A DNA stretch of 48,817 bases from JAENVU01 sp046598395 (GTDB lineage: Bacteria; Actinomycetota; Acidimicrobiia; IMCC26256; JAENVU01), in the NCBI GenBank assembly GCA_046598395.1, contig JBKJIQ010000044.1, forward strand, positions 1 through 48,817, read 5' to 3'. Position numbers and translations under genes: made by a program. The notes under the pieces were generated by a model. The model worked only from the letters and a program-made list of their open reading frames with translations. It was not told where the DNA came from and did not search any database. Positions 1 to 7,916 of the stretch are shown here, in pieces (position 1 is the first letter of the stretch; each line of letters begins with the position of its first letter).

Positions 1-44
1 TCCGCTGAACGCTCCGCGGAACGGGTCAGATCCTGGCAATTCTG

Positions 45-57
45 CGTTCATTGTGCG
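45..57. repeat. 13-bp motif shared with the 31.1 kb hairpin
   Basis: CGTTCATTGTGCG occurs here once. It recurs as both arms of the inverted repeat at 31142-31154 and 31179-31191. It lies at the 3' side of the broken minus-strand gene that follows, so it may be one arm of a terminator-like or dispersed palindrome whose partner is outside or lost. No second arm is visible nearby. A 13-mer match within 49 kb could still be coincidence. Confidence 0.35.
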
Positions 58-186
58 TCTGCCACGGGTAGCGGTGGAATACGGACAATGGACACTGCTC
101 GGATGGCATTGGCGCGCTGTGAGGTCGAGGCTGCCGAGGCCTCCTCGGGAGCCCGCGCCTTGACGCGGAACATCAGCGTGCGTTGG

Positions 187-667
187 TCAACCTTTGCATC
201 CCAACGTTCGGGCGCGATGGATGAAGTCCTTCGGCGGTCCGGCACGGGCGGCGAAGCGTCGAACACTGGCGCAGCTCGGCGCCACTTCGACGGCTTCGAC
301 TCCGGAGAGGTGTTGGTAGTGCCGGGCGAGGGCCCGGCGATCCGCGCTCTCCAAGAGCCGAATATCGAACGACGGCGGAAGATCGCGCGGCTTGACCGTC
401 GCGACGAGGTCCTTGTCCCCCGCAACCTTGGCGAACTGTCGATACGCGTCGGATTGCGAGGTGTAGGAGTAGGTGTCGACCACGCGTGACTGACGGGTGA
501 AGCGCGCTGCCGTAGCTACCGCGGCTTGCGGAGCGTCGGGTGCCATGAAGACGATCAAGTCGGGTCGGCCAATCGAGTGCACTTCGCGAGGAGGGCCTGT
601 GGGATGTAGTCCCTGTGCACGCGGCGATGCCCACAACACACAAAGCGGTCCACCCAGCCCGAATCAC
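187..667 (-). pseudogene. FtsX-ectodomain-like lipoprotein, frameshifted
   Basis: Two minus-strand frames must be joined. A GTG start at 667 opens a classic lipoprotein signal (VIRAGWTALCVVGIAAC, lipobox IAAC). The conserved body lies in another frame, from about 600 down to 187. That body reads like the extracellular domain of FtsX: a strand ending LIVFMAPDA, then VVDTYSYTSQSDAYRQF, then DLPPSFDIRL and a GVEAVE end. In FtsX this domain activates cell-wall hydrolases. Here it would be a lipid-anchored domain without the permease helices. The frames switch at about 580-610. A second switch near 200-270 may exist, because another frame stays open to a stop at 48 with plausible coding content. 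It could be true decay or an assembly indel. Confidence 0.55.
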
Positions 668-881
668 CGCCCGACCATACAGTGCGTAACTGCCCGAGTC
701 GCTCTTGCGTTGGGGCGGAGGGTACCGCTGTCACTCGCAGGAGGCTGTGGATCACGTGGCCATTCTTCACGAGGATGGTCAGTGCTTGTCGGATAGGTGG
801 CGGCCATCGCCACCAACCCGACAAACGCTATGGGGTGGGGGACTGGGTCCGCACGAACTCGCACGTCAAGATGGGAGAGAG

Positions 882-2759
882 CTACAGCATGCGGTGGGAC
901 TGGGTGGCGGGGTCGGGCCGGAAGAACTCGTAGCGGCCGCGGCCGTGTTCCTTGGCCTTGTACATCGCGGCGTCGGCGTTGCGCACGAGGGCATCGGGGT
1001 CGTCGTCGGGCCCGGTCGCCGTGGCAATGCCCACGCTCGCGCCCACCTTGGCCTCGGTGCCGGCAACGGGAATCGGAACCTCGAGCGCGGCGAGGATCCG
1101 TCGTGCAACATCGTGGAGTTCGCCGCGATCGGCAACGTGCTGCATGAGCACCACGAACTCGTCGCCGCCGAACCGCGCCACGATGTCGTGTTCCCGTACT
1201 GCGTTACGCAACCGCTGCGCGGCGGTCTTGAGCAGTGCGTCGCCCGCGTCGTGACCGAGCACGTCGTTGACCATCTTGAACTGGTCGAGGTCGATGAACA
1301 TCAGCGCAACGGTTCCGGTGCGGTGACCGCGGCCCAGCAACTGCAACGCGTCGATCAACGCATCGAGGAGGAGACGACGGTTCGGGAGCCCCGTGAGCGG
1401 GTCGTGGGTGGCTTGGCGGGCGAGTGCGGTTTCGGCGCGCTTGAGCTCGCTGATGTCGAGGGTCGACGCGAACGCGGCGGGGAGATGGGCACCCTGAGCG
1501 CGCACGGGTACGCCTTGCCATGAGACCCAGCGGTCGCCCGCGCCGGCTTCGAGGCGCAGTTCGGCCGAACCGCGGCGGCCCTCGGCGACAGCCTCGATTG
1601 CGGCGGTGAGTCGATCCCGGCTCGGCTCGTCGATCCGGTCCAGCATGGTGTCGGGGGTTCCGCCGATCGCGTCGGGAAAGAGCCGGAGGCCGTCGGAGTT
1701 CGCGTACGTGACCCGCATTCCCCGCGCGAACTCGAAAATTCCGACGGGAGCGCTGTCGGCGAGCAGACGGAAACGACGCTCGCTCGTTGCGGTCGCATCG
1801 TGAGCGGTCCGATTCTCCTTGACGAGATTGACGAAGCGGGCGATGACCCCAACGGCGAGCAACACGGAGCAGATGCCAACGAAGATCACACCCTCGGTCT
1901 TGCTCGTATCCGAGAGGATGCTGACGGCGGGGCCCACGAGCAGAGCGAGAGCGAGCAGCATCAGCCGTCCCAAGCTTTCGGTCGCGTCGGATGGCTGCGG
2001 CGTTGTGACTACCAGTTCACGGGTGCTGCCAAGCCCCGCCAGTCCCAGAATGATGAACGCGATCGGTCGGGCGATGTCGGTCATGACAGACCAGTTCAGG
2101 TTGAGTTGTAGGTCGATGTCATGCGCGAGATTCGTGACGAGCAAGAGCGCAAGACCGCTGCCGATGAGCCACAGAGAAGGAGCGCGCCGCCCGGGTGCCA
2201 GCACGATCCAGCCCAGGACGGCTACGAGCACCCCGTCGGCGAGCGGGTACGCCGCGAGGATCAGACGATCCACGGTGGTCGAGGAAGCCGGGTGGTTCGA
2301 CGCGATGAGGACAACCCAGATCAGCATGGCGACGGCAACGGCCAGCACCGATGCATCGAGGAACGCGGTCCGGCTCGGCGCGTCGGTTCGGAGCCTGGCG
2401 ATGATGACGATCCCAACGCCGACGGCGACGTAGCCGAGCAGCGTCACGAGGTCGGTCCAGTGTGCGGGGCGGTGTCCGGCGACGCGGGCGAGGCTGGTCA
2501 TCACATCGCCGCAGACCCACAACGAGATTCCCGCCGCTATACAAATCCACGGGTTGGTCCCGATGCGCTGGTTCCGGCGGGCCCCGACCAGTGCACCGCC
2601 CACCGCCAATGCGCCGGCCCCGCCGCGCAGCAGCAGCGAATTTTCCTCGGTGACCGCCAGGCTGGCGAGGATCATGATCGCGGCCGCGCCGAGGTAAGCG
2701 ATTGTCGAGACCCGGACCCCGCGGGCCGCGGGAGGCTTCGCGTCGGAGTAGGCCACCAT
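882..2759 (-). CDS. membrane-bound PAS-GGDEF diguanylate cyclase
   Basis: Predicted to make cyclic di-GMP from two GTP at the membrane. About 625 aa from the ATG at 2759. The first half holds roughly nine hydrophobic segments, resembling a MASE-type sensor. A PAS-like domain follows (SERRFRLLADSAPVGIFEF), and then a complete GGDEF domain that opens with ATHDPLTGLPNRRLL. The signature ARFGGDEFVVL is intact (GGDEF about residues 531-535). The inhibitory RxxD site is present as REHD, five residues upstream, so product inhibition is expected. There is no EAL domain. The frame stays open to a GTG at 2810, which would add 17 residues. Neither start has a good ribosome binding site. It is divergent from the ATPase at 2818, with a very short shared promoter region. 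Confidence 0.93.
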   Translation of the reverse strand: MVAYSDAKPPAARGVRVSTIAYLGAAAIMILASLAVTEENSLLLRGGAGALAVGGALVGARRNQRIGTNPWICIAAGISLWVCGDVMTSLARVAGHRPAHWTDLVTLLGYVAVGVGIVIIARLRTDAPSRTAFLDASVLAVAVAMLIWVVLIASNHPASSTTVDRLILAAYPLADGVLVAVLGWIVLAPGRRAPSLWLIGSGLALLLVTNLAHDIDLQLNLNWSVMTDIARPIAFIILGLAGLGSTRELVVTTPQPSDATESLGRLMLLALALLVGPAVSILSDTSKTEGVIFVGICSVLLAVGVIARFVNLVKENRTAHDATATSERRFRLLADSAPVGIFEFARGMRVTYANSDGLRLFPDAIGGTPDTMLDRIDEPSRDRLTAAIEAVAEGRRGSAELRLEAGAGDRWVSWQGVPVRAQGAHLPAAFASTLDISELKRAETALARQATHDPLTGLPNRRLLLDALIDALQLLGRGHRTGTVALMFIDLDQFKMVNDVLGHDAGDALLKTAAQRLRNAVREHDIVARFGGDEFVVLMQHVADRGELHDVARRILAALEVPIPVAGTEAKVGASVGIATATGPDDDPDALVRNADAAMYKAKEHGRGRYEFFRPDPATQSHRML

Positions 2760-2817
2760 CGGTGGTTCATCGGCCGAATATGTACCGTCCACAAGAGGGA
2801 ATTGCCGCACGCACGCG

Positions 2818-5247
2818 ATGAGGCCGGATTACCGTCCGGGCGTGGCGGACGTGGAGTTTCAACCGGATGAGCACCGTGATCCGGTCGTGACGGGACCCGG
2901 CGGCCTCACCGTTGCGGAGGTGGTTGAGCGGGTCGCCCGGGGCGAGGTGAATGATTCCAGTGAACGGACGAGCCGGACCCTCGGGGAAATCGTTCGAGCC
3001 AATGTCTTCACCCGATTCAACGCCATCCTCGGCACGATGCTCGCACTGATCCTGGTCTTCGGATCCCCCGGTGACGGCCTGTTCGGCATCGTCTTGATCT
3101 TCAACGCGCTGATCGGGATCGTGCAAGAACTCCGAGCGAAGCAGACGCTGGACCAGCTCGCAGTCTTGAATGCACCGATCGCGCGGGTCGTGCGTGAGGG
3201 AGTGGTGTCCGAAGTGCCGGTGGAGGAGATCGTGCTCGACGACCTCTTGGAACTCCGGACCGGCGATCAGGTGCCTGCCGATGGAGTGGTCCGGTTGTCC
3301 GTGGGTCTTGATCTCGATGAGTCGTTGCTCACCGGCGAAGCCGATCCCATCGCGAAGCAAGTGGGGGACCAGTCGCTGTCGGGCAGCTTTGTGGTGGCCG
3401 GTTCGGGCCGCATGCAGGCGACGGCGATCGGTGCCAACGCCTATGCCCGTCGACTGGCGACCGAAGCACGGCGTTTCACCGTGACGAAGTCAGAACTTAT
3501 GGACGGCGTGAACTCGATCCTGCGGTTCGTCACGTGGTTGATCGTTGCGGTCGCGCCCGTGTTGTTCTGGCGGCAGCTCCAAGACCATGACCTTCCCAAG
3601 TCGGTTGTCACGGTGGTCGCGGCGGTGGTTGGGATGGTGCCCGAGGGTCTCGTGTTGCTCACGAGCATTGCCTTCGGGGTTGCAGTGGTCACGCTCGCTC
3701 GCCGCAATGTGTTGGTGCAGGAGTTGCCCGCGGTCGAAGGTCTCGCTCGCGTCGACGTGGTGTGTCTCGACAAGACGGGAACGCTCACCGAAGGCGCGAT
3801 CGAGTTTGGCCGTATCGAAACGCTCGGTGACCACACCGACGACGAGGTGGGGAAGGTGCTCGGCGCGCTGGCCGCGGACGACAACAGAAACGGAACCCTC
3901 GAGGCGATCGCCACAGCCTTCGTCGACCCGGGCTGGACACGCGACGGCACTGTCCCGTTCAACTCGGCGCGAAAGTGGAGTGCCGCGTCCTTCCGCGAAC
4001 AGGGGAGCTACATCATCGGTGCGCCCGAGATGGTGTGGATCGACGCCGCAGATCCTGTGCGCCGGCACGCCGATGAGTTGGCCGCGACCGGAAGTCGGAC
4101 TCTGTTGCTGGTGCACGCGATTGGACCGCTCACCGGCGAGGAACTCCCTCCGGGGCTCGAGCCGATCGCTCTGGTGTTGTTCGAGGAACAGGTCAGACCC
4201 GACGCAGCCGAAACCCTCGCCTATTTCCGCTCTCAGGGCGTGGCCCTCAAGGTGATCTCGGGTGACAACCCGCGTACGGTCGGCGCCGTGGCGCGCCGGG
4301 TCGGCCTCGAGGCGTCGGAACCCTTTGACGCGCGGGAGTTGCCCGATGACCAAGACGCGCTGGCCGACGTGCTTGATCAATATTCGGTCTTCGGGCGGGT
4401 GACTCCGCACCAGAAGCGGGCGATCGTTGGTGCGCTCCAGTCACGCGGTCATGTGGTGGCGATGACCGGTGATGGCGTCAACGACGCACTGGCATTGAAG
4501 GATGCCGACATCGGCGTGGCGATGGGCTCGGGCGCGGCAGCCACACGCTCGGTGGCGCAGTTGGTCCTGCTCGACGGCAAGTTCGCGACGCTTCCGGGTG
4601 TGGTCGCCGAGGGTCGACGGGTGACCGCGAATATCGAACGAGCCGCGAACCTGTTCCTCACCAAGACGGTCTACGCGGCGGTACTGGCGGTGGCAACGGT
4701 GGTCACCGCTTGGCCATTTCCGTTCCTTCCCCGCCACTTCACCTTGGTGAGCGCGGTCACGATCGGGATCCCTGGCTTCTTCCTCGCGCTCGCTCCCAAC
4801 ACTCGGCGGTATATCCCGGGCTTTGTTCGGCGCGTGCTCGGGTTCGCGATACCCACCGGCGTCTTGGCCGCGATCGCCGTGTACACCGCGTACGCGGTGG
4901 CGCGCCATGGCGGTGCATCCACGAGCGAAGCGCGCACGGTGGCGACCATCGTGCTGCTGGTCGTGGGCTTGTACGTGCTGACCCTGTTGGCGCGTCCGTT
5001 GACGTCGTACCGCATTGTGATGGTGTCGGTGATGATCGGCCTTTCGGTGGGTGCGGTCTTGATCCCGCCTGCCCGCGATCTCATCGACCTCACCTTGCCG
5101 TCGGCCCGGCAGTTCGCGTTGGCGATGGGCTGCGCGGCGGGGGGATGCTTGGCGATTGCGCTGGTTAGTCGGTGGCGCGGCCCGGACGCAACGACCAGCG
5201 AAGCAGGCGCCGACGCGGGCGTCGACGCGAACGTGACGACCGCTTGA
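2818..5247 (+). CDS. P-type cation ATPase, CtpE-like
   Basis: An 809-aa ion-pumping ATPase with all catalytic signatures. The actuator TGE motif is at residues 172-174, the phosphorylation site DKTGTLT has its Asp at 318, and the hinge TGDGVND is at 550-556, followed by LKDADIGVAMGSG. The M4 segment reads VGMVPEGLVLLTS. This pattern and the overall size resemble mycobacterial CtpE, a calcium-importing P-type ATPase, more than the Cu/Zn pumps. No N-terminal metal-binding Cys domain is present. About eight to ten membrane helices are expected. The substrate is inferred from similarity only. An alternative GTG start is at 2842. The coding region ends in a TGA that is repeated at 11-nt spacing, followed by a strong hairpin terminator. 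Confidence 0.93.
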   Translation: MRPDYRPGVADVEFQPDEHRDPVVTGPGGLTVAEVVERVARGEVNDSSERTSRTLGEIVRANVFTRFNAILGTMLALILVFGSPGDGLFGIVLIFNALIGIVQELRAKQTLDQLAVLNAPIARVVREGVVSEVPVEEIVLDDLLELRTGDQVPADGVVRLSVGLDLDESLLTGEADPIAKQVGDQSLSGSFVVAGSGRMQATAIGANAYARRLATEARRFTVTKSELMDGVNSILRFVTWLIVAVAPVLFWRQLQDHDLPKSVVTVVAAVVGMVPEGLVLLTSIAFGVAVVTLARRNVLVQELPAVEGLARVDVVCLDKTGTLTEGAIEFGRIETLGDHTDDEVGKVLGALAADDNRNGTLEAIATAFVDPGWTRDGTVPFNSARKWSAASFREQGSYIIGAPEMVWIDAADPVRRHADELAATGSRTLLLVHAIGPLTGEELPPGLEPIALVLFEEQVRPDAAETLAYFRSQGVALKVISGDNPRTVGAVARRVGLEASEPFDARELPDDQDALADVLDQYSVFGRVTPHQKRAIVGALQSRGHVVAMTGDGVNDALALKDADIGVAMGSGAAATRSVAQLVLLDGKFATLPGVVAEGRRVTANIERAANLFLTKTVYAAVLAVATVVTAWPFPFLPRHFTLVSAVTIGIPGFFLALAPNTRRYIPGFVRRVLGFAIPTGVLAAIAVYTAYAVARHGGASTSEARTVATIVLLVVGLYVLTLLARPLTSYRIVMVSVMIGLSVGAVLIPPARDLIDLTLPSARQFALAMGCAAGGCLAIALVSRWRGPDATTSEAGADAGVDANVTTA

Positions 5248-5269
5248 CCCGGCCGTGACCCGGGACTGA
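5245..5269 (+). repeat. TGA-containing 11-nt repeat at the ATPase stop
   Basis: The stop TGA at 5245-5247 is followed by TGA at 5256 and at 5267. The first two units share TGACCCGG. The 11-nt spacing places a stop codon in each of the three frames. See the matching arrays at 11678 and 31213. Confidence 0.6.
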
Positions 5270-5278
5270 CGACAAAGA

Positions 5279-5306
5279 AGCGCCCCTCCGAAGAGGGGCG
5301 CTTTTT
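5279..5306. terminator. bidirectional intrinsic terminator
   Basis: A perfect 10-bp stem (AGCGCCCCTC pairing with GAGGGGCGCT) closes a CGAA loop. Five T residues follow it on the plus strand, and an A-rich stretch precedes it that supplies T residues on the minus strand. It sits between convergent genes (the ATPase ending at 5247 and the secreted repeat protein ending at 5326), so it can serve both. Confidence 0.92.
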
Positions 5307-5325
5307 GATGTGGGTCGTCGAAGAC

Positions 5326-5781
5326 TCAGCCTTGAGCTGGGGCTCCCGCCGGAACCTGGATCCCGCAGGCCGCGGCTGCGGCTTTGAGGGCGGTGATCTT
5401 CTCGGGGGTGAGTGGCCGGATGGGGCGGGTGATGCCTTGGTCTTTCATGCACTGCTTCTGTTCTGCGCTGAGCTTCGGACGGTGGTGGCCGGCGTGCTTG
5501 GGGAGTTTGATGTCGCAGGCCTTGGCTGCGGCTTTGAGGGCGGTGATCTTCTCGGGGGTGAGTGGCCGGATGGGGCGGGTGATGCCTTGGTCTTTCATGC
5601 ACTGCTTCTGTTCTGCGCTGAGCTTCGGACGGTGGTGGGCTTGAGTGTCCTCGGCTGCCCCTGCGGGCGACCCCATGGCCATCGCGGAGAGGCTGAGGGC
5701 GACGCAGCCGACACCCGCGCCTACGAGGCGGCGGATAGAGGTTGGTCGCAGCGCGGTGGGTCGAATCGAGGTGGAACGCAT
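5326..5781 (-). CDS. secreted protein with two ~50-aa Cys repeats
   Basis: No family recognised. 151 aa. The N-terminus is Arg-rich, then a hydrophobic stretch ends SPAGAAED, consistent with a Sec signal peptide cleaved after residue 43 or so. The mature part is almost entirely two copies of a 50-aa unit (HHRPKLSAEQKQCMKDQGI...KAAAKAC), each with two cysteines. These could form one disulfide per repeat. The unit is charged and helical-looking. The ATG at 5781 has AAGGAG seven nt upstream. It lies 113 nt downstream of the VanW gene on the same strand, with an inverted repeat in the gap. The function is unknown; an envelope or metal-binding role is possible but unsupported. Confidence 0.85.
   Translation of the reverse strand: MRSTSIRPTALRPTSIRRLVGAGVGCVALSLSAMAMGSPAGAAEDTQAHHRPKLSAEQKQCMKDQGITRPIRPLTPEKITALKAAAKACDIKLPKHAGHHRPKLSAEQKQCMKDQGITRPIRPLTPEKITALKAAAAACGIQVPAGAPAQG
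5374..5638. repeat. 150-bp tandem duplication inside the secreted protein
   Basis: Positions 5374-5488 and 5524-5638 are identical over about 115 bp at an offset of exactly 150 bp (50 codons). No synonymous difference is visible inside that block. Copy number may vary between strains. The differences are confined to the unit ends (KHAGHH versus QAHHR; AKACDIKLP versus AAACGIQVP). Confidence 0.95.
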
Positions 5782-5806
5782 GACGGGTCTCCTTGGTGAG
5801 CGTTGT

Positions 5807-5823
5807 TGATGACAACGTCATCA
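5807..5823. promoter_or_regulatory. 7-bp inverted repeat upstream of the secreted repeat gene
   Basis: TGATGAC-AAC-GTCATCA is a perfect inverted repeat with a 3-nt spacer, 26 nt upstream of the ATG at 5781. The position and symmetry fit a dimeric regulator's operator overlapping a promoter. The regulator is not identifiable from the sequence. Confidence 0.45.
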
Positions 5824-5894
5824 TCGACCCCGGAGGTTCGCCGTCGATCAGGGAAATGTTCGGAGTTGACCAAGTGGGGCTCGGTCTCGGGCAA

Positions 5895-7754
5895 TTACGG
5901 GGCGGGTGGCGGCGGCGAACCAGGTGGGGCAGCCGGAACCGGCGGTGGGACCGTCGTGGTCGGTGGTGCGGTGCCACGCGCGACCTTCGATTTGGCCATT
6001 GAGTACTGCTCGACGAACCGTTCGCGGACGTCGGCAACGCCGGCTCGGCTGAGAATGCGGAAGTTCTCGACCACGTAGCCGACCGCGCCGGGCGTCAACT
6101 TCTTCTCGGTTCCGAGCGGGAGCGAGGGGTCGTCGACGTATTCCGCCGTGATCGGGATCGTCTCCAAGATGTTCGGTCCCTCGGCCCGACAGCTCCGACC
6201 TTCCTTGTTCCCGTAGTACGAGACGGTGACCGACGTATTGGTGTAGGCCACCCGGATCAGCACCCCGGAGCGCGAATCATTCCGGAACTTGTTGTCGATC
6301 GATGGATAGTTGAGCGTCGCTTCGCGGCCCATCGGGTACCGCGAGATGTAGAGCGCGTGCACCGTGTGGGTGACGTCCTCGTAACAACCGAAGAAGGTCG
6401 CGTTGTAAAGGGTGGTCGAGAGCTGGCTCACGCCGCCGCCCACCGAGTCTTCGAACTCGAGGTTGGCGCCGATGCCCGGCGCGAGGACGTAGCCCTTCTC
6501 GACGGTGCGGGCCCCGAGCGCTCCGTTGAGGCTGAACGTTGCGCCCGGTTCCACGATGGTCCCGTTGATGGCGTCGGCTGCTCGGTGAATGTTGGTGATG
6601 CGCGGCTGACAGCACGGATGATTCGTGGTGTAGGTCGCGACCAGTTCGGCGATGTTCAGCTTGGTGGCCCACTCGGTCGTGCGGGCCGGCTCCGTGGTCC
6701 GTAACGGCGCCCTCACCGCATGTCGGCCGCTCGCGATGACCGTGCTCACCGGTGCGAGGTTCACGACAACCCCGGTGACCGCCGGCACCACCGAAACGCG
6801 AGTGCCGTCGATGGCGAAGGTCGCATCCGTGGGCGGCGTCTCCACCGCCGTGAGCGGCGCGCCGAGCGCGGCACGCAGCGCGGCTTCATCCACTCGGAGG
6901 TGCAGACGTGATCCGCTGATCTGCGTCCGGAGGGTGGGGGCAACCTGCGCGGGTGTGAGCGTCATGGTGGCGCGCCCCGCCGAAACCGTGACCGGCGCGG
7001 CCAAGAGGGCCCGGGCGTGATGGGCCGCGCGGCGCACATCCGCAGGGTCAATCGAGGGCTTCGTTGGCCCGATCCGGAGTGTTCCCACATCGCTCGAGCC
7101 CGCGCCGAGTGCCGCGATGATGCGCCGTTCGGCATCGTCGCGATCGATTCCGATACCGGAGCGGGGCCTGATCTCGGCGACCTGCGTCCCTTCGAAACGA
7201 ATTCCGCCATCGATGAGTCCCTTGCCGGTGGCGCCGACCCAACCGTCGATGAGCGCACCCAGTTTGGTGGCGTCGTAACGAACCACCAAGCCAACATGGT
7301 CGGGTCGCACGTTGCGCAGCAGGGTCCCGGTGAGTTCGTTGAGCGGATTGGCCGACCGACCGGCCCGCCGGGCCGAGCGCACGGTGGCCGCGGCGTTCAC
7401 TTCGTAACCGATCGCCGCAGGGTCGAACGCCAGATCGTGTTCCCCGGCCCGGGCGTGAATCGTTTGGTGGCGAAGCCGGTCACCGAGCGCCGTGACGGTC
7501 GCAAGCGCGGCCGGCTCCGTGGACCCACCCAGGTTCACGCCGGCCACCTTCACCGCGGGGAGTACCTGGTCACGATGCACCACGCGTTCGCCGATGGCGA
7601 TGAGGACCACGAGGAGCAGTGCGGTCGCGACGGCGAGGGCGACCAGGCCGTTGCGCTGGTCGGCCCAGGCGCGCGTGATGGCCGCCCGGCCAGGCGGCAC
7701 GAGGGGTTCGAGGGGCCCTCGGAACGGGGAGTTGGAAGGGGTGTCGGTCGCCAA
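5895..7754 (-). CDS. VanW-family membrane-anchored protein
   Basis: 619 aa. A short cytoplasmic tail is followed by one membrane helix (about residues 34-55). Then come two regions typical of the PG_binding_4 domains that precede VanW: one begins after the LPAVKVAGVNLGG motif, and a second lies around residues 180-340. The VanW domain occupies about 375-515 and carries the hallmarks ATFSLNGALGARTVEKGY and VGGGVSQLSTTLYNA. The tail is rich in Pro and Thr (TVPPPVPAAPPGSPPPPAP), like a wall-spanning linker. VanW proteins occur with vancomycin-resistance operons, but most actinobacterial copies are simply envelope proteins of unproven activity. An extracytoplasmic, peptidoglycan-associated role is inferred. 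It is upstream of the secreted repeat gene on the same strand. Confidence 0.92.
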   Translation of the reverse strand: MATDTPSNSPFRGPLEPLVPPGRAAITRAWADQRNGLVALAVATALLLVVLIAIGERVVHRDQVLPAVKVAGVNLGGSTEPAALATVTALGDRLRHQTIHARAGEHDLAFDPAAIGYEVNAAATVRSARRAGRSANPLNELTGTLLRNVRPDHVGLVVRYDATKLGALIDGWVGATGKGLIDGGIRFEGTQVAEIRPRSGIGIDRDDAERRIIAALGAGSSDVGTLRIGPTKPSIDPADVRRAAHHARALLAAPVTVSAGRATMTLTPAQVAPTLRTQISGSRLHLRVDEAALRAALGAPLTAVETPPTDATFAIDGTRVSVVPAVTGVVVNLAPVSTVIASGRHAVRAPLRTTEPARTTEWATKLNIAELVATYTTNHPCCQPRITNIHRAADAINGTIVEPGATFSLNGALGARTVEKGYVLAPGIGANLEFEDSVGGGVSQLSTTLYNATFFGCYEDVTHTVHALYISRYPMGREATLNYPSIDNKFRNDSRSGVLIRVAYTNTSVTVSYYGNKEGRSCRAEGPNILETIPITAEYVDDPSLPLGTEKKLTPGAVGYVVENFRILSRAGVADVRERFVEQYSMAKSKVARGTAPPTTTVPPPVPAAPPGSPPPPAP

Positions 7755-7829
7755 AGCCTTGCGAAATTAGTTCACTGACGTGGGGAAACACCGGTCGGCT
7801 GACCATGGTTGCGCGGGCACGTTCAACCT

Positions 7830-7843
7830 GACCGTGCGGTCAA
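7830..7843. promoter_or_regulatory. candidate TetR-type operator, acyl-CoA dehydrogenase 1
   Basis: TGACCG-TG-CGGTCA is a perfect 6-bp inverted repeat 74 nt upstream of the ATG at 7917. A nearly identical site at 32493-32508 lies upstream of the second acyl-CoA dehydrogenase. The flank GGTCAAGCGCCGG is also shared (GGTCAAACGCCGG there). Sites of this form are typical of TetR-family repressors of lipid genes. No such regulator is encoded in this window. Confidence 0.6.
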
Positions 7844-7916
7844 GCGCCGGATAGCCTCCGCCGGTTCTTGTTCCCATCCCTGCGCCGGTCTTCCCGTCCG
7901 GTATCTGGAGGTACTG

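Noticed and set aside
5895..7754. vancomycin resistance gene
   Set aside because: VanW-domain proteins are widespread in actinobacterial envelopes; no vanH, vanA, vanX or vanRS gene is present.
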